The notes: generated by a model not told the origin, from the letters alone. A DNA stretch of 64,000 nucleotides from KK5 sp034043675 (GCF_034043675.1 NZ_JAXCLA010000003.1:434001-498000); one strand, 5' to 3'; shown: positions 17,024-25,892, counted from the first letter of the stretch. Translations and numbers: made by a program.

Positions 17024-17394
17024 TGCCGCTGTGCCTGGCAGCCAGCACGCTCGCCGCGGTGCTGGCTGCCGATCACTTCACCTTGGCCTGGACCCATTCG
17101 ATCGAGAAGATCCGCTGGGAAGAGGACTACCTTGTCGAGGGCCAGGCCTTGCGCCTGACCGAGGCACGCATCCGCGGCAGCGGCGCTGGCATGGAGCCGC
17201 CGGACGGCGCTGTGCTGGACGCGCACGGCGTCTGGCACTACACGCCCAAGCTCGCGCCGCTGGCGGTGCTGCGGATCACGCAGTCGCCGTACACCGCCGG
17301 CTACGAGCTGTGCAACGATGGGCGGTGCCGCCCGCTGGGCGAGCTGCTGCCCGGCCTGCCGGACGGCGTCGTCGAGCTGCGCGCCTGCGATTGA
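17023..17394 (+). CDS. DUF1850 domain protein associated with TAXI-TRAP transporter
   Basis: 123 residues with the DUF1850 pattern FTLAWTHSIEKIRWEEDYLVEGQ and ARIRGSGAGMEPPDG. The N terminus MPLCLAASTLAAVLAADHF is hydrophobic and may be a short signal peptide or anchor. DUF1850 proteins occur almost always next to TAXI-TRAP genes; their role is unknown. The start overlaps the TRAP stop (TGATG), in line with a fixed stoichiometry or coupling. Confidence 0.85.
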   Translation: MPLCLAASTLAAVLAADHFTLAWTHSIEKIRWEEDYLVEGQALRLTEARIRGSGAGMEPPDGAVLDAHGVWHYTPKLAPLAVLRITQSPYTAGYELCNDGRCRPLGELLPGLPDGVVELRACD

Positions 17395-17438
17395 GCGAAG
17401 GCGAGCGGCATGCCGCCTGCTCCGTTATCGTTGCGCCC

Positions 17439-17822
17439 ATGCTGAAGAGAATCCACCACGCCGCCATCATCTGCTCGGACTACGCGCGCTCACGGTCGTT
17501 CTACGTGGACACGCTCGGTCTCGCCGTCATCGCCGAGAACCACCGCACCGCGCGAGACTCCTGGAAGCTCGACCTGGCGCTGCCCGACGGTTCTCAGATC
17601 GAGCTGTTCTCCTTCCCGAATCCGCCGGCGCGGCCCTCGCGGCCGGAGGCGCAGGGCCTGCGCCATCTCGCGTTCTCCGTCGACGATGTGGCCGCTTGCA
17701 AGGCGCGGCTGGAAGGCGAGGGCGTCGCCGTGGAACCGATTCGCGTGGACGAATTCACCGGCCGGCGCTTCACCTTCTTCGCCGACCCGGACGGCCTGCC
17801 GCTGGAACTCTACGAGGCCTGA
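17439..17822 (+). CDS. VOC-family (glyoxalase-like) protein
   Basis: 127 residues. One pair of beta-alpha-beta-beta-beta modules: KRIHHAAIICSDYARSRSFYVDTLGL, a central LELF-like strand in DGSQIELFSFPN, and a second module from LRHLAFSVDDVAACKARLEGEGV to the metal-type Glu in PDGLPLELYEA. It resembles the GloA2/SMU508-like group. Whether it is a lyase, a dioxygenase or a binding protein cannot be read. It lies in the transport run, 45 bp after DUF1850 and 3 bp before the next gene. Confidence 0.85.
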   Translation: MLKRIHHAAIICSDYARSRSFYVDTLGLAVIAENHRTARDSWKLDLALPDGSQIELFSFPNPPARPSRPEAQGLRHLAFSVDDVAACKARLEGEGVAVEPIRVDEFTGRRFTFFADPDGLPLELYEA

Positions 17823-17825
17823 GGA

Positions 17826-19319
17826 ATGATGATTGCGATGAGAGCACTTCTCGCACTGGCGCTGATCGCCATGACGATGACCGCGGCCCAGGCCGCCCGG
17901 CCCAACCTGGTGATGGGCATGACCCTGGAGCCCTCGGGCCTGGACCCCACAGCCAACGCCTCCTCGGCAATCGCCGAGATCGTCCAGTACAACGTGTTCG
18001 AGACGCTGACCAAGATCAACGCCGACGGCAAGGTCACGCCGTTGCTGGCGAGCAGCTGGGAATCGTCGCCGGACCTGAAGACCTGGACCTTCCATCTGCG
18101 CCAGGACGTGAAGTTCCAGAACGGCGAGCCCTTCAATGCGGCGGCGGTGAAGTTCTCGTTCGAGCGCGCCGCGTCGGACAAGAGCAGCAACAAGGACCGC
18201 CGCCTGTTCAGCCTGCTCGCGGTGACGACACCCGACCCCTACACCGTGGTGCTGAATGTCAAGACCATCGAGCCGGACCTGCTGTTCATGCTGGGCCAGG
18301 CCACGGCCATCATCGTCGAGCCCAAGAGCGCCGCGACGAACGCGGCACAGCCGTTCGGCACCGGCCCCTACCAGCTCGACACCTGGGCCAAGGGATCGAG
18401 CCTGAGCCTGAAGGCATGGGCCGGCTGGCGCGGCGCCGCGACGGCGAGGCTGATCCCCAGGGTCAGCTTCCGCTTCATCGGCGACCCGGCGGCGCAGGTG
18501 GCGGCCCTGCTGTCGGGCGACGTCGATGCCTTCCCGCGCGTCGCCGTCGCCCGCAGCCTCGCGCAGTTCAAGGCCGACCGCCGCTTCCAGGTGCTGACCA
18601 ACCCCTCGCGGGCGAAGACTATCCTCGCGATCAACAACAAGCGCAAGCCGCTGGACGATGTGCGCGTGCGCCAGGCCATCGCTGCGGCGATCGACCGCAA
18701 GGCCGTCATCGAGGCCGCGGCCGACGGCTACGGCGTGCCCATCGGCAGTCACTACGTGCCCGGCGCGCCCGGCTACGTGGACCTGACCGGCGTCAACGCC
18801 TTCGATCCGGTGAAGGCCAAGGCGCTGCTGAAGGACGCCAGCTACGCGCTGAACTTTCCGCGCCCGCTGACCCTGACCCTGAAGCTGCCGCCGACGCCCT
18901 ATGCCCGCCAGAGCGGCGAGCTGATCGCCGCCGAGCTGGGCAAGGCCGGCTTCGAGATCAAGATCGAGAACATCGAGTGGGCGCAGTGGATGTCGGGCGT
19001 CTACACCGCGCACAACTACGACCTCACGCTGATCTCGCACGTCGAGCCGCTGGACCTCGGCAACTACGCCAAGCCCGGCTACTACTGGGGCTACGACAGC
19101 CCCGAGTTCAACAAGCTCTACACGCAGCTGCAGAACACGCCCGTCGAGGCGGACCGGCTGAAGCTGCTCGGTGACGCGCAGAAGATGCTGGCCCGCGATG
19201 CGGTGGCGGCCTACCTCTACCAGCCGCTGTGGATCACCGTGGCCAACAAGTCGCTGAAGGGCCTGTGGGTGGACATGCCGATCTTCGTCAACGACCTGGC
19301 CGCCCTCCACTGGGAATGA
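17826..19319 (+). CDS. Family-5 (DppA-like) ABC transporter substrate-binding protein
   Basis: 497 residues. The signal peptide ends near AAQA|ARPNLVMG. The SBP_bac_5 signature is clear: TLEPSGLDPTANASSAIAEIVQYNVFETLTKINADGKVTPLLASSW, then WTFHLRQDVKFQNGEPFNAAAVKFSFER. It is most likely the binding protein for the Dpp-like permease and ATPases encoded at 10400-13923, from which it is separated by the TRAP genes and a VOC gene. It overlaps the amidase start (ATGA). Confidence 0.9.
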   Translation: MMIAMRALLALALIAMTMTAAQAARPNLVMGMTLEPSGLDPTANASSAIAEIVQYNVFETLTKINADGKVTPLLASSWESSPDLKTWTFHLRQDVKFQNGEPFNAAAVKFSFERAASDKSSNKDRRLFSLLAVTTPDPYTVVLNVKTIEPDLLFMLGQATAIIVEPKSAATNAAQPFGTGPYQLDTWAKGSSLSLKAWAGWRGAATARLIPRVSFRFIGDPAAQVAALLSGDVDAFPRVAVARSLAQFKADRRFQVLTNPSRAKTILAINNKRKPLDDVRVRQAIAAAIDRKAVIEAAADGYGVPIGSHYVPGAPGYVDLTGVNAFDPVKAKALLKDASYALNFPRPLTLTLKLPPTPYARQSGELIAAELGKAGFEIKIENIEWAQWMSGVYTAHNYDLTLISHVEPLDLGNYAKPGYYWGYDSPEFNKLYTQLQNTPVEADRLKLLGDAQKMLARDAVAAYLYQPLWITVANKSLKGLWVDMPIFVNDLAALHWE

Positions 19320-20692
19320 ACATGCACGAGCTGAGCGCCGCCGAGCTGCTAACGCGTTATGCCGACGGCAGCCTGTCGCCGGTCGAAGTCACGCAGGCGG
19401 TGATCCAGCACATCGAAGCCCGTGAGCCGACCCTGCACGCGCTCTACGCCTTCGACCCGGACAAGGCGCTGGCCCAGGCCCGTGCCTCCGAGGCCCGCTG
19501 GCGCCGCGGTGAGGCTTTGCCGCTGGACGGCGTGCCGCTGACCTTGAAGGAAAACATCGCCAGCGCCGGCACACCGGTGCCGCTGGGCACGGCTGCCACT
19601 CTGCTGCAGCCCGCGACTGAAGACGCGCCGCCGGCCGCCCGGATGCGCGAGGACGGCGCCGTGCTGCTCGGCAAGACGACGATGCCGGACTACGGCATGC
19701 TCAGCTCCAGCCTGTCGAGCTTCCACCCGCTCACACGCAACCCCTGGGACACGAGCAAGACGCCCGGCGGCTCCAGCGCCGGCGCCGGTGCCGCAGCCGC
19801 GGCGGGCTACGGGCCGATGCATCTGGGCACCGACATCGGCGGCTCGGTGCGCCTGCCGGCGGGCTGGTGCGGCGTGTTCGGCCTGAAGCCCAGCCTCGGC
19901 CGCATCCCCATCAAGCCGCCCTATGCCGGCCGCGTCGCCGGCCCGATGACGCGCACGGTGCAGGACGCCGCGCTGATGATGCGCACCTTGTCCCGCCCCG
20001 ATTGGCGCGACACGATGAGCCTGCCGCCGCAGGCGATCGACTGGCTGGATCTGCAACGCGACGTTCGCGGTCTCCGTGTGGGTCTGTTGATGGATGCCGG
20101 CTGGGGCCTGCCCGTCGAGCCCGAGACGGCCGCCGCCGTCCAGGCCGCGGCGCGCCTGTTCGAGCAGGCCGGCGCCCGCGTCGAGCCGATGCAAGCCTTC
20201 AGCACCCGCGCGATGATCGACGGCCTGGACCGCTTCTGGCGCGTGCGCTCCTGGCTGGACATCGAGGCCCTGCCGGCCGAGCGCCGCACCAAGGTGCTGC
20301 CCTACATCCGCGCCTGGACGGCCGGCGGCGCCACCATCGGCGCCGCCGAGCTGTTCCACGGTCACGCGCAGATGGCCGCGCTGCGCGACGCAGCGGTGGC
20401 CGCCTGCCAGCCTTTCGACTTCGTGCTCTCGCCGGTCAGCCCGGTACCCGCCTTCGCCGCCGAGCTGGCCAGCCCGCTGAACGACCCCGAACGCCCCTTC
20501 GAGCACATCGCTTTCACCTTGCCCTACAACATGAGCGAGCAGCCCGCGGCCACGATCAACTGCGGCTACACCGCCGCGGGCCTGCCGATCGGCCTGCAGG
20601 TCATCGGCCATCGCTTCGACGACCTCGGCGTGCTGCAGGTCTGCGCGGCCTTCGAGCAGATGCGGCCGGCGCAGCGGGCGTGGCCGGGCTGA
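19316..20692 (+). CDS. Amidase (amidase-signature family)
   Basis: 458 residues; the ATG at 19316 overlaps the binding-protein stop, and an ATG at 19322 is also possible. The Ser-cisSer-Lys triad is visible: Lys in LTLKENIAS, the Gly/Ser loop TPGGSSAGAGAAAAAG, and the nucleophile Ser in TDIGGSVRLPAG. No signal peptide, so it acts in the cytoplasm. As the last gene of the run it probably hydrolyses an amide imported by the ABC system, releasing an acid that might relate to the TRAP substrate; this is inference. Confidence 0.9.
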   Translation: MNMHELSAAELLTRYADGSLSPVEVTQAVIQHIEAREPTLHALYAFDPDKALAQARASEARWRRGEALPLDGVPLTLKENIASAGTPVPLGTAATLLQPATEDAPPAARMREDGAVLLGKTTMPDYGMLSSSLSSFHPLTRNPWDTSKTPGGSSAGAGAAAAAGYGPMHLGTDIGGSVRLPAGWCGVFGLKPSLGRIPIKPPYAGRVAGPMTRTVQDAALMMRTLSRPDWRDTMSLPPQAIDWLDLQRDVRGLRVGLLMDAGWGLPVEPETAAAVQAAARLFEQAGARVEPMQAFSTRAMIDGLDRFWRVRSWLDIEALPAERRTKVLPYIRAWTAGGATIGAAELFHGHAQMAALRDAAVAACQPFDFVLSPVSPVPAFAAELASPLNDPERPFEHIAFTLPYNMSEQPAATINCGYTAAGLPIGLQVIGHRFDDLGVLQVCAAFEQMRPAQRAWPG

Positions 20693-20720
20693 GACCTCTT
20701 CGATCTATCAGGGTCTTTTT
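20692..20720 (+). terminator. Weak terminator-like structure after the amidase gene
   Basis: agacc (20692-20696) can pair with ggtct (20712-20716) across a 15-nt loop, followed by four T. The stem is short, so efficiency is doubtful, but it is at the expected place at the end of an 11-kb co-directional run. Confidence 0.35.
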
Positions 20721-20739
20721 GCTGATGTGACGAGCGCAG

Positions 20740-20829
20740 GGCGGCGGGGCACCCCAAAGCTCCGTGTCCCCCGCCCGCTTCGCGGGCTCCTCCTTTACCT
20801 GCGCTTTGGGGCACCCCACCACCCCGCTT
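20740..20829. repeat. Compound palindromic intergenic element
   Basis: ggggcacccc occurs twice (20746-20755 and 20808-20817). ccccaaagc (20752-20760) is inverted at 20803-20811 (gctttgggg). Between them lies a second hairpin, gcccgc/gcgggc (20773-20787). The layered symmetry, GC content and intergenic position suggest a dispersed REP-like or MITE-like element. It is unrelated in sequence to the repeat in the digH-like gene. Confidence 0.55.
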
Positions 20830-20975
20830 GCGCCGCGAACGACCGCTGGTGGCAGCCCGAGGCTCCCGCCGAGCCGAGTGGGTTTCCCGGCGCTGACGCC
20901 GAATCTTCCCGATTGCACCCCTCGTCGCCGCTGGCGAGAATCGCCTGCAGTCCACCCCACGAGAGGCCCGACACA

Positions 20976-21629
20976 ATGGAGATGACCCTCTACGGAACCC
21001 GCGGCAGCGGGTCGGCGGCGATCGAGGCGGCGCTGGTGCTGGCCGGGCAGCCTTTCACCCAGGTGGATGCGGCGTCCTGGGTGCCTGGCGCGGGGCTGGA
21101 CGCACTGGCGAAGATCAATCCGCTGCGCCAGATTCCGACGCTGGTGCTGGCCGATGGCAGCGTGATGACGGAGAGCGCCGCGATCCTGATCCATTTGGGG
21201 CTCAGCTTGCCGGACGGAACGCTGCTGCCGCAGTCGCCCAGCGCCCGCGCGCAGGCGATCCGTGGCCTCGTGTTCATCGCGGCGAACTGCTACGCGGCGA
21301 TCAGCGTGCTGGACTTTCCCGAGCGTTGGTCGCTCGATGCCGACAGCCCTCCCGACGTGGAGCGCTGCATCAAGCGCGGCGCGCGGCACCGGCTGCACCT
21401 GCACTGGGAGATGTTCGCCGACCAGTTCCTGGTATCGCCCGAGCCCTTCCTCAACGGGGCAGCGCCCGGTGCGCTGGACCTGCTGGCGGCCGTGGTCTCG
21501 CGTTGGTCCGGTGCACGCCAGCATCTGAAGGCGGCCCGGCCCGATTTCCATGCATTGCTGTGCCGCGTCGACACGCATCCGCCGCTGGCGGCGTTGTTTG
21601 AGCATCACTGGCCGGCGCGCGCCGCATGA
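20976..21629 (+). CDS. Glutathione S-transferase family protein
   Basis: 217 residues. The N-terminal thioredoxin-like domain has MTLYGTRGSGSAAIEAALVLAGQPF, the cis-Pro in LRQIPTLVLADG and the glutathione-binding TESAAIL. An all-alpha C-terminal domain follows. The usual Ser/Cys of the active site is represented by the RGSGS segment. The substrate is unknown. A stand-alone gene between the palindromic element and the receiver gene. Confidence 0.85.
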   Translation: MEMTLYGTRGSGSAAIEAALVLAGQPFTQVDAASWVPGAGLDALAKINPLRQIPTLVLADGSVMTESAAILIHLGLSLPDGTLLPQSPSARAQAIRGLVFIAANCYAAISVLDFPERWSLDADSPPDVERCIKRGARHRLHLHWEMFADQFLVSPEPFLNGAAPGALDLLAAVVSRWSGARQHLKAARPDFHALLCRVDTHPPLAALFEHHWPARAA

Positions 21630-21706
21630 CCTGACTGATACTGTCGGCTTCGTCGTTTGCGCAGGGCAGGCAGTGCCGGGCAGGAACGAGGCGAGGAGAG
21701 AGTGAC

Positions 21707-22321
21707 ATGTTGAACGAGCTGTCGGACGGGCTGAGCAGCTATCTGTTGCCGTTTCTGATCGCGGTGCCGCTGGCGCTGGTGGTCTACTTCATTACCGGCC
21801 GCCGACCCGATGATGGAGAGCGCCGCGAGCGCCCGCCCGCGTCGCCGCCGGCTCCGGTGGCGCCCGCGCCCGCGCCCGTCGTGGCGGCGCCCCGTCCCGT
21901 TGCGCCTTCGGTCGCACCGCCCGTCGCGCCACCGAATGTGGCGGCGGCGCCAGCTTCGCTGCTGCTGGTGGACGATTCGGCCGTCGCCCGCGCCAAGCTG
22001 GGCAAGCTGTTCGAAGGCGCGGGCTACCGCGTCACCCTGGCCAAGGACGGCGACGACGCGCTGGAGGTGCTGTCCCGCGAACGCTTCCAGGTGCTGATCA
22101 CCGACCTCGAGATGCCCAACAAGGACGGCTTCGAGCTGATCGCCGCCGTGCAGGGCAGCATCGAGACCGAAGACATGCCGGTTATCGCCATCACCGGCCA
22201 CGACGAGATGTCCGCCCGCGTCCATCAGGTGCAGGGCCTCTACGGCATCTTCAAGAAGCCCTGGAACGACCGCGAGCTGCTGAAGCGCGTCGAAACGCTG
22301 GCCACCCTCCGGAAAGCCTGA
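21707..22321 (+). CDS. Membrane-anchored CheY-like receiver protein
   Basis: 204 residues in three parts: a membrane helix (about 11-30, YLLPFLIAVPLALVVYFIT), a Pro/Ala linker (about 43-82) and one receiver domain (84-204). The receiver has the acidic pair in LLLVDD (Asp89/90), phospho-acceptor Asp133 in LITDLEMP, Thr in IAITGHD and Lys in GIFKKPW. There is no output domain. It resembles the phosphorylatable output of a histidine kinase tethered to the inner membrane, perhaps acting on a membrane partner or as a phosphate sink. No kinase is adjacent. The penicillin-acylase gene follows 10 bp later. Confidence 0.82.
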   Translation: MLNELSDGLSSYLLPFLIAVPLALVVYFITGRRPDDGERRERPPASPPAPVAPAPAPVVAAPRPVAPSVAPPVAPPNVAAAPASLLLVDDSAVARAKLGKLFEGAGYRVTLAKDGDDALEVLSRERFQVLITDLEMPNKDGFELIAAVQGSIETEDMPVIAITGHDEMSARVHQVQGLYGIFKKPWNDRELLKRVETLATLRKA

Positions 22322-22331
22322 CGCGCCCGCG

Positions 22332-24725
22332 ATGGCGCTTCTGAAGAGGGCGCTGCCGGGCCTCGTGGCGCTGGTGGTCATCGCCGCGCTGGGCCTGGTT
22401 TGGCATGTTCACAGCAAACGCCCTCAGCGCGATGGCGAGATCCGCCTGGACCGCCTCGCCGCGCCGGTGCAGGTCCGCTACGACGAGTTCGGCGTGCCGC
22501 ACATCAGCGCGCAGAACGAGGTCGACATGTACCGCGCGCTGGGCTATGTCCATGCGCAGGACCGGCTGTTCCAGATGGAGATGCTGCGCCGCGTCGCGCG
22601 CGGCGAACTGGCCGAGGTGCTGGGCCCGAAGCTGCTGGAGACCGACCGCCTGTTCCGCACGCTGGGCATCCGCGCCCATGCTGACGAGGCCGCGGTGCGG
22701 CTCGCCGACACGCCGGCCAAACGCGCGCTGCTGGCCTACCTCGACGGCATCAACCAATACCAGGCTACGCGGCCGGCGCCGCTGGAGTTCGAGCTGCTGG
22801 GCATCCCGAAGCGGCCGTTCACGCCGGCGGACACTTTGTCGGTGGTCGGCTACCTGGCCTACAGCTTCGCCGCCGGCCTGCGCACCGATCCGCTGCTGAG
22901 CGAGGTACGCGACCGGCTCGGCCCGGCCTACCTGAAGATCTTCGACATCGACTGGCACCCGGACGGCGTGCTGCACCCCGGCCTGCGGCCCGGCGACCGC
23001 CAGGACCTCGGCCGACTCGCCGCGCTGAGCGAAGGCGTGGCCGGCCTGCCGCTGCTGGAAGGCAGCAATGCCTGGGCCGTGGCCGGCAGGCGAACGGCCT
23101 CGGGCCGGCCGCTGCTGGCCGGCGATCCGCACATCCAGTTCGCCGTGCCGGCGGTCTGGTACGAAGCGCACCTGGAATCGCCGGGCTTCGAGCTTTACGG
23201 CCACTTCCTGGCGCTGAGCCCGATGGCCCTGCTGGGCCATAACGCCCAGTTCGGCTGGAGCCTGACGATGTTCCAGAACGACGACCTGGACCTCATCGCC
23301 GAGACGACCGATGCCGCGCATCCGGACCAGGTCAAGGTCCATGGCGAATGGCTGCCGCTGCGCAGGCGCGCGGAGACGATCGCGGTCAAGGGCCAGGAAC
23401 CGGTGATGCTGATCCTGCGCCAGTCGCCGCACGGCCCGATCGTCAACGACGCGCTGCCGGCCGAGATCCGCGCCGGCAGCACGCCGATCGCGATGTGGTG
23501 GGCCTGGCTCGAAACCGAAAACCCGATCGTCGATGCCTTCTATGCGCTGAACCGTGCCGACACGCTGGACAAAGCCCGCGCCGCCGCGAGCGGCATCCAT
23601 GCGCCGGGGCTCAACGTCGTCTGGGCCAATGCCGCGGGCGACATCGGCTGGTGGGCGGCGGCGAAGCTGCCGGTCCGCCCGCCCGGCGTCAACCCGGCCT
23701 TCGTGCTCGACGGCGCCGGCGACGAGGCCGACAAGCCCGGCTTCCATCCGTTCGAGGACAACCCGCAGGAAGAGAACCCGGCGCGCGGCTACGTGATGTC
23801 GGCCAACCATCAGCCGATGGCGCGGGTGCCGGTGCCCGGTTACTACAACCTGTGGGACCGCGCCGAGCGGCTGGACGAGCTGCTGCGCGACCCCGGCATC
23901 CGCTGGGACAGCGCGAACAGCCGCGCGCTGCAGCTCGACGTGCAGACCGGCTACGCCGCCCGCCTGCTGCGCCCGGTGCTGCCACTGCTGCTGGCCGCTA
24001 CCGTTCAGGATCCGGCCCAGGACCCGGCCGAAGACCGCGCGCTGCTGCAGGAGTTGGACGCCTGGGATGGCCGCTACACCACCGGCCAGCGCGCGCCGGT
24101 GCTGTTCCAGCAGCTGCTCTACGAGATCGCCCACGGTGCGCTGGCCGACGAACTGGGCGAGGCCGGCTTCGAGCAGATGCGGCGCACCCGCCTGCTGGAT
24201 TTCGCGCTGCCGCGGTTGGTGGCCGACCCGGCTTCGCCCTGGTGGGAACGCCGCGGTGCCACGCCCGCGCACGCGACGGAGGCACAGGTCGTCCGCCAGG
24301 CCTGGCGCGACGCCCTCGCGCACCTGCGCGCCACGCTCGGCGCCGATGCCAGCGGCTGGACCTGGGGCCGCGCCCACACGCTGACGCACCCGCACCCGCT
24401 GGGCCAGCAGCCGCTGCTTGCCAAGGTCTTCAACGTCGGCCCCTTCGAGGCGCCCGGCGCGCTGGAGATGCCCAACAACCTGGCTGCGCGCATCGGCCCG
24501 GCGCCGTGGCCGGTGGTCTTCGGCCCCTCGACGCGGCGGGTGATCGACTTCGCCGCACCGGGTCAGGCGCTGGGCATCAACCCGGTGGGCCAGAGCGGCG
24601 TCTGGGGCGACCCGCATTACGCCGACCAGGCACAGATGCACGTGCGCGGCCAGTACCGCCAGGAGCACTTGGCCGAGGACGACGTGGCCGCGCACACGCG
24701 CAGCACGCTGGTGTTCACACCATGA
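22332..24725 (+). CDS. Penicillin acylase family (Ntn-hydrolase) protein
   Basis: 797 residues. A membrane/signal helix (about 5-24) precedes the alpha-chain motif LDRLAAPVQVRYDEFGVPHISA and the AxxRLFQMEMLRRVARGEL region. Autocleavage should occur before Ser245 in LLEGSNAWAV, making Ser245 the N-terminal nucleophile of the beta chain; downstream GDPHIQF and NAAGDIGWWAAAKLP also match. Family members hydrolyse penicillins, acyl-homoserine lactones or other N-acyl amides in the periplasm, and the substrate cannot be chosen from sequence alone. Its stop overlaps the next start (ATGA). Confidence 0.92.
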   Translation: MALLKRALPGLVALVVIAALGLVWHVHSKRPQRDGEIRLDRLAAPVQVRYDEFGVPHISAQNEVDMYRALGYVHAQDRLFQMEMLRRVARGELAEVLGPKLLETDRLFRTLGIRAHADEAAVRLADTPAKRALLAYLDGINQYQATRPAPLEFELLGIPKRPFTPADTLSVVGYLAYSFAAGLRTDPLLSEVRDRLGPAYLKIFDIDWHPDGVLHPGLRPGDRQDLGRLAALSEGVAGLPLLEGSNAWAVAGRRTASGRPLLAGDPHIQFAVPAVWYEAHLESPGFELYGHFLALSPMALLGHNAQFGWSLTMFQNDDLDLIAETTDAAHPDQVKVHGEWLPLRRRAETIAVKGQEPVMLILRQSPHGPIVNDALPAEIRAGSTPIAMWWAWLETENPIVDAFYALNRADTLDKARAAASGIHAPGLNVVWANAAGDIGWWAAAKLPVRPPGVNPAFVLDGAGDEADKPGFHPFEDNPQEENPARGYVMSANHQPMARVPVPGYYNLWDRAERLDELLRDPGIRWDSANSRALQLDVQTGYAARLLRPVLPLLLAATVQDPAQDPAEDRALLQELDAWDGRYTTGQRAPVLFQQLLYEIAHGALADELGEAGFEQMRRTRLLDFALPRLVADPASPWWERRGATPAHATEAQVVRQAWRDALAHLRATLGADASGWTWGRAHTLTHPHPLGQQPLLAKVFNVGPFEAPGALEMPNNLAARIGPAPWPVVFGPSTRRVIDFAAPGQALGINPVGQSGVWGDPHYADQAQMHVRGQYRQEHLAEDDVAAHTRSTLVFTP

Positions 24726-25318
24726 AGTGGGCGTTGCTGCTGGCCGCGATGATGACGATGCACGCCGGCGCCGCCGAGTCCTGCCTGATCGTCTACGGCC
24801 AGGGCCGCAACCTCGGCGAGGCGCCGCAGAACGAGGCCTGGGACCGCATCAACGCGCGCTTCAACGGCGCCGTCACCGAACGTCTGCGGGGGGCCGGGCT
24901 GGACGCGCAGCCGCTGATGCTGAAGCTCGGCGAGACCGACCTGGCGGCGGCCGTCGGGCTGCTGACCGAGCGGGCCGCGGCGGCGGGCTGTTCGCGCGTC
25001 GTCGACACGGCGGTGTTCGCCGATACGGACGGCGCGCTGATCGTGCGGCTGCGCGTGCACCCGCTGCTGGGCGGGATCGGGCCGACGGCCACGGGCGAGG
25101 AGCCGCCGCGCATCGGCGCGCCGCTGTACACGGCGCAGAGTCAATTCGATTTCAACCGCCGCACCTTGGAGCGGCTCAACTTCCCGGCGCTGGCCGGCGA
25201 GATGGTCGGCGGCTACCTGGAGCAGGTCGGCGTCACACCACCGGCTGCGGCAGCTTCTCCGTCGCAATCGCGCGCTGCACCGCCGGCCGCGCCTGCATCC
25301 GCTGCAGGAAGCCGTTGA
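24722..25318 (+). CDS. Secreted protein of unknown function coupled to the penicillin-acylase homologue
   Basis: 198 residues. Signal peptide MKWALLLAAMMTMHAGA|AES. The mature part starts CLIVYGQGRNLGEAPQNEAWDRINARFN and holds a second Cys in AAAGCSRVVD, so a disulfide is possible. The C-terminal 25 residues are Ala/Pro/Ser-rich and are encoded opposite the end of the GST gene on the other strand (86-bp overlap). I do not recognise the family. The ATGA overlap with the acylase gene suggests a shared periplasmic job. Confidence 0.72.
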   Translation: MKWALLLAAMMTMHAGAAESCLIVYGQGRNLGEAPQNEAWDRINARFNGAVTERLRGAGLDAQPLMLKLGETDLAAAVGLLTERAAAAGCSRVVDTAVFADTDGALIVRLRVHPLLGGIGPTATGEEPPRIGAPLYTAQSQFDFNRRTLERLNFPALAGEMVGGYLEQVGVTPPAAAASPSQSRAAPPAAPASAAGSR

Positions 25319-25892
25319 TGTGCGGCAGGCTGCGCGCTGGGCGGGCGAAGTTGCGCGTCCAGCGGCACAGCATGAAGGCCATCGCGTCGGTTACCGTGTA
25401 GTCGGCGCCGAGCAGCCAGCTGGTTCCCGGGGCGCCGTGCGAGGCGAGCTGCGCCTCCAGCTGGTCCAGCAGCGGACCGACACGCAGCTCGGCATGCTTC
25501 TTCACCTGGGCGACGCCGTCGGCGTTGCCTTCGTCCACCCAGCGCTCCGGGTAGTAGTAGGCAATGGTCGTCGGCTGCAGCGTGTTGGTCAGCCAGATCA
25601 GCCATTTGTAGAACTGCGCCCGCGCGGCGGTGCCGGGGGCCGGCGCGAGCTTGGCGTCCGGGTGCGCGTCGGCCAGGTGCATCAGGATCGCGGCGGTTTC
25701 GTACATCACCATGCCGTCGCCGTCCACCATCACCGGGATCAGGCCGTTCGGGTTCAGCTTCAGGTATTCGGGCGACTTGTGCGCGCCGACATCGCGCTCG
25801 ACGAGGCTGAGCCGGAACGGGACCTGCAGTTCCTCCAGCACGATGTGCGGGGCGAAGCTGGCATTGCTGGGGAAGTAGTGGAGGGTGATCAT
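25233..25892 (-). CDS. Glutathione S-transferase
   Basis: 219 residues from the ATG at 25892 (MITLHYFPSNASFAPHIVLEEL). Thioredoxin-like half with Ser in SNAS at the expected catalytic position, KLNPNGLIPVMVDGDGMVMYETAAILMHLAD with the cis-Pro and glutathione-binding Glu/Thr, then a helical half with LLGADYTVTDAMAFML. Typical of the bacterial GST family acting in conjugation or reduction of electrophiles. It converges on, and overlaps by 86 bp, the secreted-protein gene. Confidence 0.9.
   Translation of the reverse strand: MITLHYFPSNASFAPHIVLEELQVPFRLSLVERDVGAHKSPEYLKLNPNGLIPVMVDGDGMVMYETAAILMHLADAHPDAKLAPAPGTAARAQFYKWLIWLTNTLQPTTIAYYYPERWVDEGNADGVAQVKKHAELRVGPLLDQLEAQLASHGAPGTSWLLGADYTVTDAMAFMLCRWTRNFARPARSLPHINGFLQRMQARPAVQRAIATEKLPQPVV

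Noticed and set aside
22251..24695. An 814-residue minus-strand open frame opposite the penicillin-acylase homologue
   Set aside because: Typical high-GC antisense shadow; no recognisable domain, start site or ribosome-binding site.
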